Shown here piece after piece: positions 1-10,800 of a stretch of 64,000 nt of DNA (positions within the stretch are counted from its first letter, which is position 1; the number at the start of each line of letters is the position of its first letter). A model generated the notes under the pieces. That model did not search any database, was not told the origin of the DNA, and saw only the letters and a program-made list of their open reading frames with translations. The stretch lies in the NCBI GenBank assembly GCA_002314945.1, contig DCHV01000072.1, positions 355 through 64,354 of the forward strand, read 5' to 3'. The DNA is from Prevotellaceae bacterium UBA1743. Lineage in GTDB: Bacteria; Bacteroidota; Bacteroidia; Bacteroidales; Bacteroidaceae. A program made the translations under genes and the position numbers.

Positions 1-3000
1 TCTCTTACTGGGATTGGAGCAACATGAATCCTGCACAGCAGGCACTCTTCGTTCACGATACCTATATCTGTACACAGGCCTTCTCGTACGACAATGGCGG
101 TACGCAGGTGGATGTGCCCAAGGGCTTTGTCATGCTGCAGTCTGAATACGGCAACTTGCCTGCCACTGTCACTGTGGATGGTAAGTCTGTTGCCAAGTCC
201 GAGGCTGTCCATGTCTCCAACGGCACGAAGCACTCTACCGGCTATGCGCTCACGGCAGATATCTCCAACCCAGGTGAGTGGGATGACCGCTATATCGAGA
301 TCAACCCTGCAGACGCAGCCAATCCTGTCATCCTGACCAAGAAGGAGTATGAGAAACTGACCGATGCAGACAAGATGAAGTATGTGGCAGGTCCTTCTTA
401 CCATGCTAATCCTGGTATCTACGGACAGATGGAGTACAAGGAGAATGCCATCATCTCCAACGAAATAGTAGGTGCATACCAAAAACTCTCTGATGCAGAT
501 AAAAAAGCATTGAATGACGAGCATACACAGGCTACCGTAGAGCAAGTCTATATCACGCTCGAACCTGTCACCTACACTGTCTCAGGCAAGGAACGTGCGC
601 TGCAGAAGGGTGTCGGTATCAGCAAGACGGAATATGATGCGGCGATTACTTCTGGCACTGTCACGGCGGACAAATTCAATACTGCTTACGTCTGCCTGGA
701 AACGCTCAATATCGGCGAGGACTACATCGTTGCTGGCGACCTGATTTCTTCCACACGCTATGATTCCTTCTCGGATGACCAGAAGAAGAAATTCTCGGGT
801 GCCCACGTATGTACCTCCGCTGGTTACTACGGTGGTACCAAATACGATGGCTCTATCAACTACGATGCCCTGAAGGCATGGTGTGACCTCGCTGCCGTGG
901 ATCGCAACAAGTTCACGTTCAACAACGATGCTTTCGACCTCTTCCTGAAAGATCTCGATCCCAATGCAAAAATTTCTGAGTATGACAAGGCAGGCACTGA
1001 CTACTACTCACAATCTCTGCCTATCGAATATACGGCTATTGCTGTGAATGATTTCACATACGTGGACAAGGACGGTAAGACTGTCAAAGTCGCCAAGGAT
1101 TCGAAATTGTCTAACAATGATTTCGAAAGCAACATTCCCAACGAGAAGGTTCACTATGCCAGCTTTACGTTCAGCTCAGCTGCAGAAACTGCCTACGTCG
1201 TGAAAAACGAATTCATGTCTGGCAACACTTCCTACAGTGTGGGTAAGCAACTCACAGAATTGGAATACAGCCAGTTGGATGACGCATTGAAAAAGGCAAA
1301 CGTGACGGAAATTGCCAAGAGCAGTCTGACGGATCCAGGTGATGGCAAATACACCTATTACTATTGCCGCGATGCGTACACGGTGAACGAGGCTGGTGAA
1401 GGTGTGAATGTCACCAATGACTGTGGCACGAAAACGACCTACACCAAGGGTCAGACGGTGCCTGTGGGTACAATCATAACCAAGGACAACTATGCGAACC
1501 TGAAGAACCTACAGTTGAACTATCGTGTCACAGGTATCTCACCCGTGGAGACCAGTACCCTGTATGTGGCACGTGATGCCAGCATGAACGATGTCATCAA
1601 GGATCGTATCATCACCCTCATCTACAAGTACGAGTACGAGGAGAGCAATACCGATGGTACACAGGTTGAGCTCGTATCGGAGCGACACGTGGTGAATATC
1701 CACCTCGACTTCCGTAGCGGTTCGCCCAGCGTGGGCCGTCTGCAGGTGCCCGGTGCCGTGCTACCCGGTACGACAGTGGGTATGAAACAGCCTTCCGTAA
1801 CCAAGGGTGCCTACGAAATCCTCGGTGGTGGATGGGAAATCTATGACAATGAGTCGGATGCGGTGAACCATCAGAATGGTCAGCCCTTCGGCAGCAACAA
1901 TTCGGAGATCTATTTCTACCAGTCTGGTCGCTATGTGGCTTACTATGCCAAGACATATACGGGTAAGACGTACAGCAACGCCGTGCCGCTCACAGTAGCC
2001 AACTACCATAGCATCAACGATGTGATGGCTGATACGAAACACCACATGTATATCGACCATCCCGATGTACCTCGCAACTGCAAGATCTACATCGACAACG
2101 ATGATTCGAAGTCGGATCCTACCAAGAACGAGCTTGACCTGCTGAAGGATCTCTACGACCTCAGCCTCACTTCTGCACTCAGGGATAATGTGAAGGGCTG
2201 TAAGAACCTCGACTTTATCCTGCAGGAAGATGTCAGTCCGAAGGCATACACCGACTGGACGCCCTTAGGCTCTTCTACTCAGTGCTTCGGCGAAGGTGGT
2301 TACTTCCACGGTGATGGTCATGCCATCACGGGCCTGAACAACCCGCTCTTCGACTACTACTGCGGTAGTATCTTCAACACAGGTGTCAAGGGTACCTTCT
2401 CTGGCCCCGGTATCGCCAAGTCGGAAGGTGCATACGCTGCCAACTGCTGGACGTGGAGTGAGAATGCAGCAGGACACGAAGGTAAGCCTATCTTTGGCAA
2501 TGCTACGCCCAACATCTACAACTGCTACTACTGCGAGGCAGACGATGCTACGGATAAGTACGATGCCGCAGGTGCCACACGCAAGACGGAAGAGGCCTTC
2601 GGCAATGGTGAGGTGGCCTTCGACCTGAACCGCTACTACCTGACGAAGCGCTACACTGATCAGTTGAGCACCCAACCTGCCAACAAGTACAACTACTACA
2701 GCATCAATCCATCCAACAATTCCTTGGTTCTGCACAAGCAGGAGAAGGGCTTCGAGGATGCAGATGCGAATATTACAGTATCTTACAAGGATGACAAGGG
2801 CGTGACTCAGACCAAGAAGATGAGCTATCCCGAATTCCGACTCTGGGACGGTGACTTCGTGAATGCAGACTGTGAAATCCATTCTCTGGTGGATGAGCGC
2901 TACGACGATGGCAACTACTATCCCATCTATCCGGATGACTACCTGTTCTTCGGTCAGAGCCTGACCTACGGCTTCGTGAACGGACAGCCTCATGGAACCT

Positions 3001-4793
3001 ATCCTACGGCCCTGGCTCGTACCAAGGAAAACCGAGTGCTGCTGGAAAACGAATCGACCAACCGCGTATATCGTGCTCCAGGCTACGAAGGTAACATGGA
3101 GAAGAAGGTGGTTCACTTCAATGCCAACTGTGTTGTTCCTGACCACTATGGTAAGGAAATATCCAGGACAACGGACAAGACGGTGAAGACAGCATCTCAA
3201 TTAGGTTTTGCTATCACGATGACGGGCTCGAATATCGAAGTGACGAAGGAGACTCTCACCAATGGTAATATCAAGACGGTGACTACCACCACCCTGGATG
3301 ATATGCAAGCGCAGACACGAACAATCACCACGGAGACGGTAGAGAGCAAGCCTACGGATGTATATCCCAACCTGACTGCCATCGACTTTACGGGCAAGGA
3401 TGACTACGCCTATGCCGAGGGTGTTTCCAACAACGTATTCTATACGCCTATCCTAGACTACCGTACACTCATGGGCTTCGCCAACCCCGAGCAGAGCCGC
3501 AACATGCTCGTCTATGCCAACAGCACAGCCGATGCCAAGGGTTACAAGGCACTGTCCAACTACCTGTTCGAACCTACACTGAAGTTCACCAACGAGGACT
3601 ACAAGAACATCCCACGTATATCGGATGCCGTAAGCAGTGCAGTTCAGGGTCACCTGATCGACAAGAACAGCAGTGGCGAGTATGTGACGGATCGCAACCA
3701 CTTCCTGGTGGATGAGAATAACTTCCACTGTCCTATCGCCTACAAGATGGGGGCAGACAAGCGAATGTGGTACCAGCGTACACCATGTACCTTCGCGGAT
3801 GGCACGAACAAGGGTTACGAATCCATCATCCTGCCGTTCAACGTGGAATTGGTTTCTGCCCATCAGAAGGGTGAGATCACTCACTTCTATAGCAACGACC
3901 AGGCCAACCATGAATACTGGCTCCGCGGCTTCCAGGGCTACGACTCTACCAAGGATCAGCTGAAGTTCATCCGCCCGATGGCAACAGGCGAGGGTGCCGA
4001 CACACGCTACAACACGGCTGCAAAGTACGAGGTGAAGAATACCTTCCTCTACGACAACTACTATAGCAACAGTTCCAGCCAGGATGCCAACAAGGATGAG
4101 TTCCAGGAATACTACGAGGAGCCTCGTGAATATACCGACTACATCCAGATGTCGGAGAATGTGCCCTACATCATGGCGTTCCCAGGCTCGAAGTACTACG
4201 AGTTCGACATGTCGGGCAACTTCATACCTGCCAACACCTTTGCTACGATAGGCAAGCTTGAGAAGCAGAATGTATCGTTCTGCTCTGCCCCTGGTGCGAC
4301 AATCAAGGTCCTCCCAGGTGCCACTACCGACTTGGCTTCTACACACGATGGCGTCACCTTCCAGGGTATCTTCCAGAAGCGTGACATGAAATCCGAAACG
4401 GACGTACGCATCCTCACGACCGAGGGTGACAAGTTTGCAGATAAAGATTATATCTACCTCGACCGTCCTGTGGGTCAGCAAGCATTGACTGAGATGCAAC
4501 CCTTCCACGCTTACCTGAAGAAAGGCCCTGGTGGAGTGAAGGAATTCACCATCGGTGAGGACGCAAGCTATGTCATCGACACGGATGCCTTCACAGGCGA
4601 TATACGTGTCAGTGCAGAGGATCGCACCATCATCATCGAGAACTGCGACTCCAAGGAGGTGAACGTATGCATCGTGAATGCAGCAGGTCAGCTACAGGCC
4701 GTCCGCACGCTACAACCCGAGGAAATAGTGAAGGTCCCCGTTCACGTAGCAGGAATCTATTTGGTTAATAACGAAAAGATACAAGTGAAATAA
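1..4793 (+). CDS. Giant secreted surface protein, C-terminal part (5' cut by window edge)
   Basis: The reading frame is open to the left edge, so the first ATG at 24 is internal and the true start lies outside. About 1590 residues are visible. Residues ~100-515 hold about six degenerate copies of a module built around EYxxLxDxDKxxF followed by a Tyr/Cys strand, for example KLTDADKMKY, KLSDADKKAL and SFSDDQKKKF. The middle has a segment resembling GLUG or pectin-lyase-like repeats (GYFHGDGHAITGL). The last ~80 residues look like a type IX secretion sorting tail, with a VNAAGQ strand and a final GIYLVN...KIQVK. Nine bases separate it from the next giant gene, so the two are probably co-transcribed. 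I infer an outer-surface or secreted adhesin-like protein. The exact function is unknown. Confidence 0.8.
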   Translation, partial: SYWDWSNMNPAQQALFVHDTYICTQAFSYDNGGTQVDVPKGFVMLQSEYGNLPATVTVDGKSVAKSEAVHVSNGTKHSTGYALTADISNPGEWDDRYIEINPADAANPVILTKKEYEKLTDADKMKYVAGPSYHANPGIYGQMEYKENAIISNEIVGAYQKLSDADKKALNDEHTQATVEQVYITLEPVTYTVSGKERALQKGVGISKTEYDAAITSGTVTADKFNTAYVCLETLNIGEDYIVAGDLISSTRYDSFSDDQKKKFSGAHVCTSAGYYGGTKYDGSINYDALKAWCDLAAVDRNKFTFNNDAFDLFLKDLDPNAKISEYDKAGTDYYSQSLPIEYTAIAVNDFTYVDKDGKTVKVAKDSKLSNNDFESNIPNEKVHYASFTFSSAAETAYVVKNEFMSGNTSYSVGKQLTELEYSQLDDALKKANVTEIAKSSLTDPGDGKYTYYYCRDAYTVNEAGEGVNVTNDCGTKTTYTKGQTVPVGTIITKDNYANLKNLQLNYRVTGISPVETSTLYVARDASMNDVIKDRIITLIYKYEYEESNTDGTQVELVSERHVVNIHLDFRSGSPSVGRLQVPGAVLPGTTVGMKQPSVTKGAYEILGGGWEIYDNESDAVNHQNGQPFGSNNSEIYFYQSGRYVAYYAKTYTGKTYSNAVPLTVANYHSINDVMADTKHHMYIDHPDVPRNCKIYIDNDDSKSDPTKNELDLLKDLYDLSLTSALRDNVKGCKNLDFILQEDVSPKAYTDWTPLGSSTQCFGEGGYFHGDGHAITGLNNPLFDYYCGSIFNTGVKGTFSGPGIAKSEGAYAANCWTWSENAAGHEGKPIFGNATPNIYNCYYCEADDATDKYDAAGATRKTEEAFGNGEVAFDLNRYYLTKRYTDQLSTQPANKYNYYSINPSNNSLVLHKQEKGFEDADANITVSYKDDKGVTQTKKMSYPEFRLWDGDFVNADCEIHSLVDERYDDGNYYPIYPDDYLFFGQSLTYGFVNGQPHGTYPTALARTKENRVLLENESTNRVYRAPGYEGNMEKKVVHFNANCVVPDHYGKEISRTTDKTVKTASQLGFAITMTGSNIEVTKETLTNGNIKTVTTTTLDDMQAQTRTITTETVESKPTDVYPNLTAIDFTGKDDYAYAEGVSNNVFYTPILDYRTLMGFANPEQSRNMLVYANSTADAKGYKALSNYLFEPTLKFTNEDYKNIPRISDAVSSAVQGHLIDKNSSGEYVTDRNHFLVDENNFHCPIAYKMGADKRMWYQRTPCTFADGTNKGYESIILPFNVELVSAHQKGEITHFYSNDQANHEYWLRGFQGYDSTKDQLKFIRPMATGEGADTRYNTAAKYEVKNTFLYDNYYSNSSSQDANKDEFQEYYEEPREYTDYIQMSENVPYIMAFPGSKYYEFDMSGNFIPANTFATIGKLEKQNVSFCSAPGATIKVLPGATTDLASTHDGVTFQGIFQKRDMKSETDVRILTTEGDKFADKDYIYLDRPVGQQALTEMQPFHAYLKKGPGGVKEFTIGEDASYVIDTDAFTGDIRVSAEDRTIIIENCDSKEVNVCIVNAAGQLQAVRTLQPEEIVKVPVHVAGIYLVNNEKIQVK

Positions 4794-4802
4794 GATAGAA
4801 TC

Positions 4803-7800
4803 ATGAAATATAGCAAAAAAATGAATAAGATATCTTCTTCTTTGAAACGTGTTGTATTACTGCTTTCCCTGCTCGCTGTGGTGGGGGAAGTTTGGGGAAC
4901 GAATTATATATTCAAGTCTGGGGATTACTATATGGGTGTCAGCGGAGGCTCGCTTGTTGGTAAGACAACGTTTGACTTGACTTGTATCTGGACCTCTTGT
5001 AATGGACAAGGAGAAGAGCAAAATGCGGGCACAAGTACCAGTAATCTATGTGCGTTTTATGCACTCGAGGGTTCAAAGCGTTATTATTTGGACTATGAAA
5101 GTGATACCAATCATAAACTCATCACCTCATCTTCAGCTTATAAAAAGTTCTATTTGGATGGTTCCACCTTTAAATTTATAGGTCTTACAGCTGCCACAAT
5201 ATATTATGTAACTTGGAATGATAGCAGATGGGAAGGAAGAACAAATTCAGGCAAAGGTAAACATCCCTCCATCACAACAGAGTCTGCTCGTGGCACTACT
5301 CAAACAGCTACAAGATCATACGAGATTAAAACTTTTTCTCTTACCCCAACAGCAGTGACTTTTTCAGAGCTGAATCAAAGTCAAACTTTTACCGCATCAG
5401 CAACAGCTGAAAAAACGGAGAGGCCATCATATTACCAGATAACGTTAGATGGTACTAATTATTACATTAATGCGTCGAATCAAGCGAGATACACTTCTGC
5501 ACCTTCTTCCAGTTCTTCTACCACAGGAGTTTCCTATACATGGACTTTACCGACGCTCAATTCATATACCTCAAACTCCTCAAGTGGGAATACTGCTACT
5601 ATGAAGTACAGCACGGGTAATTACACGGGCTCAGACGTTAGTGGTGAAGTGTCTTTGAAGGTATATTGTACAGATAATACAGGAACGTACAAAACAACCA
5701 CTGCAACGGTCACAGTAAAATCGCTACCTACCTTCTACTACTTGCCCAGTGCTTCCGTGAATATAACAGGGAAAAATCTTACCGCAGCGACCGATCCCTC
5801 TACACAAGGCTCTATTCAAGGAACGACATCTGGTCAAACTAGCGCTACCACGACAGTAAAATATACGGCTACTGTTCCAAGTGATAAATCGAACCTTTAC
5901 AAGTTCGGATATTGGAGTACCTCCGAAGATGGCACCAGTTTATCCACAGATAATCCCTACAACTATAGCGCTACGATCACTTCCAAAGACTCAGGAAGTC
6001 CCACAACTGTTTCCCTCTGGGCTAATTTCAAACCCTTGAGCAGATTGAAGGTCATCTCCAAGCCTACAGGATTCGGATATGTGTCTAGTGTAGGTGATAG
6101 TCCTTACTCTGGTACAGATTTTACTTCTACCGAAGATGTTACCACAAGAGATGATGGTAAATCGCATACCATGTACATGTATGCGAGACCTAAACAATCC
6201 ACCACCTCGAGCGGAACTTTGGATCAATACCGTTTCAAGGGATGGTCTTCTACGGGAAGCCTGACCAACATAGATGGTGGTACTACGGCAATGGGACAAA
6301 CCGTAACCGTAGGAAGTCCTGAATACAAGGAATTCTATGCCATGTTCGTGGCCTTCTATAAGTTCCAGATTACGGCCATTCCAGTAAGCAATGGTTCGGC
6401 AAACAGTACAGCAGGTGGTACGGTGAATGCCACCTTTACCGAAGGACAGACACATACGACCGACAATGCAGATGTGGAAACATCTACCGATGCCACTAAG
6501 GGAACTAAGATGGCTATCTTCACTGCCACAGCAAAGACCGCTGACGGGTATCAATTCGAAGGATGGTCCGAAACAGCCAATGGAGACATTAAATATAAGG
6601 ATAATCCCTACAAACCTACTTTGGAAAATTCATCTACGGGTACAACGTTATCCTATCCGCTCTATGCACGATTCGTAAAGATGGATCCCCCAGAATCCAT
6701 CAGCATCGGAAATGATCGTGTGGAAGACCTTGCAACAGGTACCATCACGATACCATATACCGTGACACCCGACAATGCCTATACGCTGAAGAATATCAAA
6801 TACAAGTCCTCCAACACAGCCGTTGCCACGGTAGATGAAACGACAGGTGAGGTAAAGTTCGTCGGCGTAGGTGAGACCAACATCACAGCGACGGCCTATA
6901 AACAGGATGGTACTTCTCCCGCTTGCTCAGCCACCATCAAACTGACCATCAAATCGAAGATGCCAAATCCCGAGGTGGATGTGACGGCAGACCCCGACAA
7001 CCTCGATCAGGCAAAGGTGACAATCACAGCAGGAGAGTATTCGCCCGCTGGCACGAAGATCTACTACACCACAGATGGCTCGGAACCCACCGCAAGCAGC
7101 ACGGAATATACGGATCCCTTCTATATCCAGAACGGAACAACAGTGAAGGCTATCGCTCCCGGTATCAATGCCAACTGGATGACTTCAGACATCATCTCGA
7201 AAATCTACTCCAAGCAGAAGACGGCTCGTGTACAAATCGACGTGAATGGCAACGAGGTAACCTTCAACAGCTCCAGCGAGCCGAATGTAACCTACTACTA
7301 TACCACGGATGGCACCACGCCAACCAATACGCATGGTACAGCATGGACTAGGACTAACCCCGTTGTTCCCATCAAACCTGAGAACGATGTAGATATCAAG
7401 GTGATCGCCCTGAAGACGGGCCTCGGCCCCTCTGACGTGGCTACACAACACTTCAACCGTGTACAGATTCCTACACCTGAAATCCAAATTGCAGGCGACC
7501 GAGTATGGTTCCTCTGCGGCGAGCCTGGCGTAACCTTCTACTACACCACGGACGGCTCCACACCTACCACAAGCAGCACAAAGTGGAATGGCGATGAAAT
7601 AACAAACATTGCCGACAACTCCACCATCAAGGTCTATGCCGTAAAAAAGGGTTATCAAGACTCCAAGCCAGCGGAGAAGAAGAAACTTCCAGCCAATGTG
7701 GTGTATCTGGATTTCGCCAGTGGCAATGATAGCAATGATGGAAAGACAGCCACAACGGCCAAGAAGACATTTGCTGGTGCATACGCTGTATTGGGTTTCG

Positions 7801-10800
7801 GGCCAAACGCCAAATATCTAAGAGCAAATTGGGCAAAAAATGGTTTGACTACCTTGTCTGGACACACATGTTTTGATGGTACTACAGATGAAGACTTTAA
7901 TAATACGGTTGATAACAACATCATCTATCTAGTGGGTGATGTATCGGCCACTAATTTAACGAACCTGTTTAATAAAACTGGAACTGCCAGCAGCGAGACC
8001 ATCTTGATGAGTAGCGTCCTGTCTTCTGGTTTCTTCAAGCCGGCAACTATCTCTGGTAGATATGCAACAAAGGGTTCTGCATCTGATGGTCGTCCTGTTG
8101 TCGGACTTTCCGCAAGTGACAACCACATCCTGAATGAGGATACCCGCTTTGAATATGTGGAATTCGAGGGTAGTTCAAGCGGTACTAATGAAACCCAATT
8201 CCTTTTGGCCTACTATGACTTGGAAATGGGAAAATGCATCACAAACAAAGGCTTCCTCTCGACCAAAAAATTCTCCACCTATCATCATGGATACGCACAA
8301 GGCGTTACGAATACAGCTCACATCCTGTTCTATGGAGGTCATCAGAATGACTCGCGTTTTACCAGCGGTACCAAGGAATTACAGTTCGACGACTATCTGC
8401 CACATCCCGATGGCTACAAGATTACCATCCGTTCTGGCTATTTCTCCACCATCTCTCCTGGCGGTAAGCAGTGGAACAGTAACATCAATGGAGTGATGGG
8501 ATCGCCGAATACACCTGTAAAATGTACCATCACGGTAGATGTTGACCGATATTGGAATGACCAACACAAATCAGGTGTATTGCGTGACCAGTCTTCGATT
8601 GGTGATCCTGACTGTGATGTGGCTGTGCTTATCGCAGGAACGCACGAAGGTAGTATATATGGCGATGTGGATATCATCGTGAAGAGCGGCCGTGTGGATC
8701 GTGTCGTGAACGGAACCTTCGGTGCCCATAATCAGATTACGGGCTATCCCTGCGACTCCTATTTCGGACGTGCCAATATCCTGATTGATCCCCGTGAACC
8801 ATCGACAGATGAAGCAGCAAGCTATCCCACGAAGGATGATCTCGTGGTAATCCGTGAATTGTACGGAGGAGGTTTGGGACGTTACAAGAGTACTTCCGGT
8901 ACTGCCGAAGCTGCCACAAACTTCTACGGAAAGAGTACGGTAACCATCAATGGCGGTACCTTCTCCTCTGCTATCTATGCATCAGGTGCGGGTGGTTGTA
9001 ACGGTATTGGTGATGACGCGCATCATACCGTGGACAAGTATATTCCATACGGTGGTAACACATCGGCTCCCACCTACGGTGACTATACTGCTTGGAAGGC
9101 TGCTGGAACAAAAACGGTAGTGAAGTGCATGAATTCCGATGGTAACAGAGAGGATATCGATCTTGCCAAGACAAGCACCAAGATAGAAATCCATGGTGGT
9201 AAATTCGGCTCCTCCACTGATCCGATTGACGGTATCTTCGGCGGAGGCTATGGCTATGTGGATAAAGAACTTATCGCAGATGGTGTACCAGCTCATACAC
9301 AGGCAGGTTCTATCTTTGCTGCAGCAGGTGAACTGGCCTCCAGCGTAACCATAGACGGGCACACCGAAATCTATGGCAATGTATATGGCGCTGGTCGCGG
9401 TACCAATTATTATGTGGAAAAAGGAAAATCAGGCTATACTGCCTTGGCCCTAATCAGCGGTAACACCGAACTGACCATCGGAGGCCATGTGAAAGTACAT
9501 GGTAGTGTATTTGGTGCAGGTGAGGGAATATCCACGCTGGAGAATATGGCTCGCCTCTATGGTGATTCCAAGGTGACTATCCAGGATTATGCGCATATCG
9601 AGGGTGGCGTATATGGCGGTGGCCAAGATGGTTCAATGGACGGAAATCTGGAACTCCATCTCTTGGGCGATGCCAAGATTGGCACTGACGAGAAGCGTGC
9701 CAATGTACATGGTGGTGGCTATGGTTCCACAACTACGGTGGGTGGCAACGTGGATGTACACCTGGGTGACAGCCAATCCGACGAACCTTTCATCTATGGT
9801 GATATCTATGGCGGTAGTGCCTTGGGTAAGGTAAACACATCTGCCTCGAATACGACCAAAGTGACGCTGGAAAGTGCCACGGTATATGGATCGGTATATG
9901 GCGGTGGCTTGGGTGACGCAACTACGGCTGCCGACGTGAACGGTAAGGTTCAGGTGAGGGTGAATGCAGGTAGCGTGAAGAAGACCTCCGTTTTAGGCTC
10001 GGGTGGCGTATATGGCTGTAACAACGTGAACGGTACGCCGAAGAGCACTGTGGAAGTGGATGTATATGGCACGGATCCTATTCCTGCCGATGCAAGCTAT
10101 GCCCTCTATGCTGTATATGGCGGTGGTAATCAGTCTGCCTATACCGGTACACCAATAGTGAGAATCCATAAATGCGACAACAGCATCGAGTATGTATATG
10201 GTGGTGGTAATGCGGCACCAGTAGCGGGCACGGATGTCACTATCTATGGTGGCGACATCATCGGAAATGTATTCGGTGGTGGTAACGGCTCCAGCGAAGG
10301 TTGGCCCTCAGGCACAGAAAATCCAGGTGCCAACGTGACAACCAACGGTACCAAGGTGAAGATATACGGTGGTAAGATTCTCAGCGTATTCGGCGGAAGC
10401 AACACCAAGGGTCTCATCACAGGCGGCACATCGGTAGTGGTGAACGGACAGGATGAAAATGGGAAATATCTCAACCTATGTTCCATGGATGTGGATGATA
10501 TCTATGGCGCAGGCAACAATGCTCCCATGACGGGCGACACGAAGGTGGAAATCCTGAATGTGACGGGTACGGTAGGCAATGTATTCGGAGGCGGTAAGGG
10601 TGCCACAGCTGTCGTAACGGGTAATTCTGATGTCATCATCGGTGACTGGGACAAAGATCATAATGCGTATGTAGCAGGTAATGTCTATGGCGGTGGCGAC
10701 AAGGCTCAACTGACAGGTACAGCCAAAGTGACGCTGAACGATTGTGCCTCTATAATCGATGGTGATGTATATGGTGGAGGTAACGAATCTCTCGTAGGCC

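Noticed and set aside
2265..3200. Long open frame on the minus strand (311 codons) and another at 3453-4508
   Set aside because: Both are antisense to the giant surface-protein gene, show mirror-image codon bias, and have no recognisable domain.
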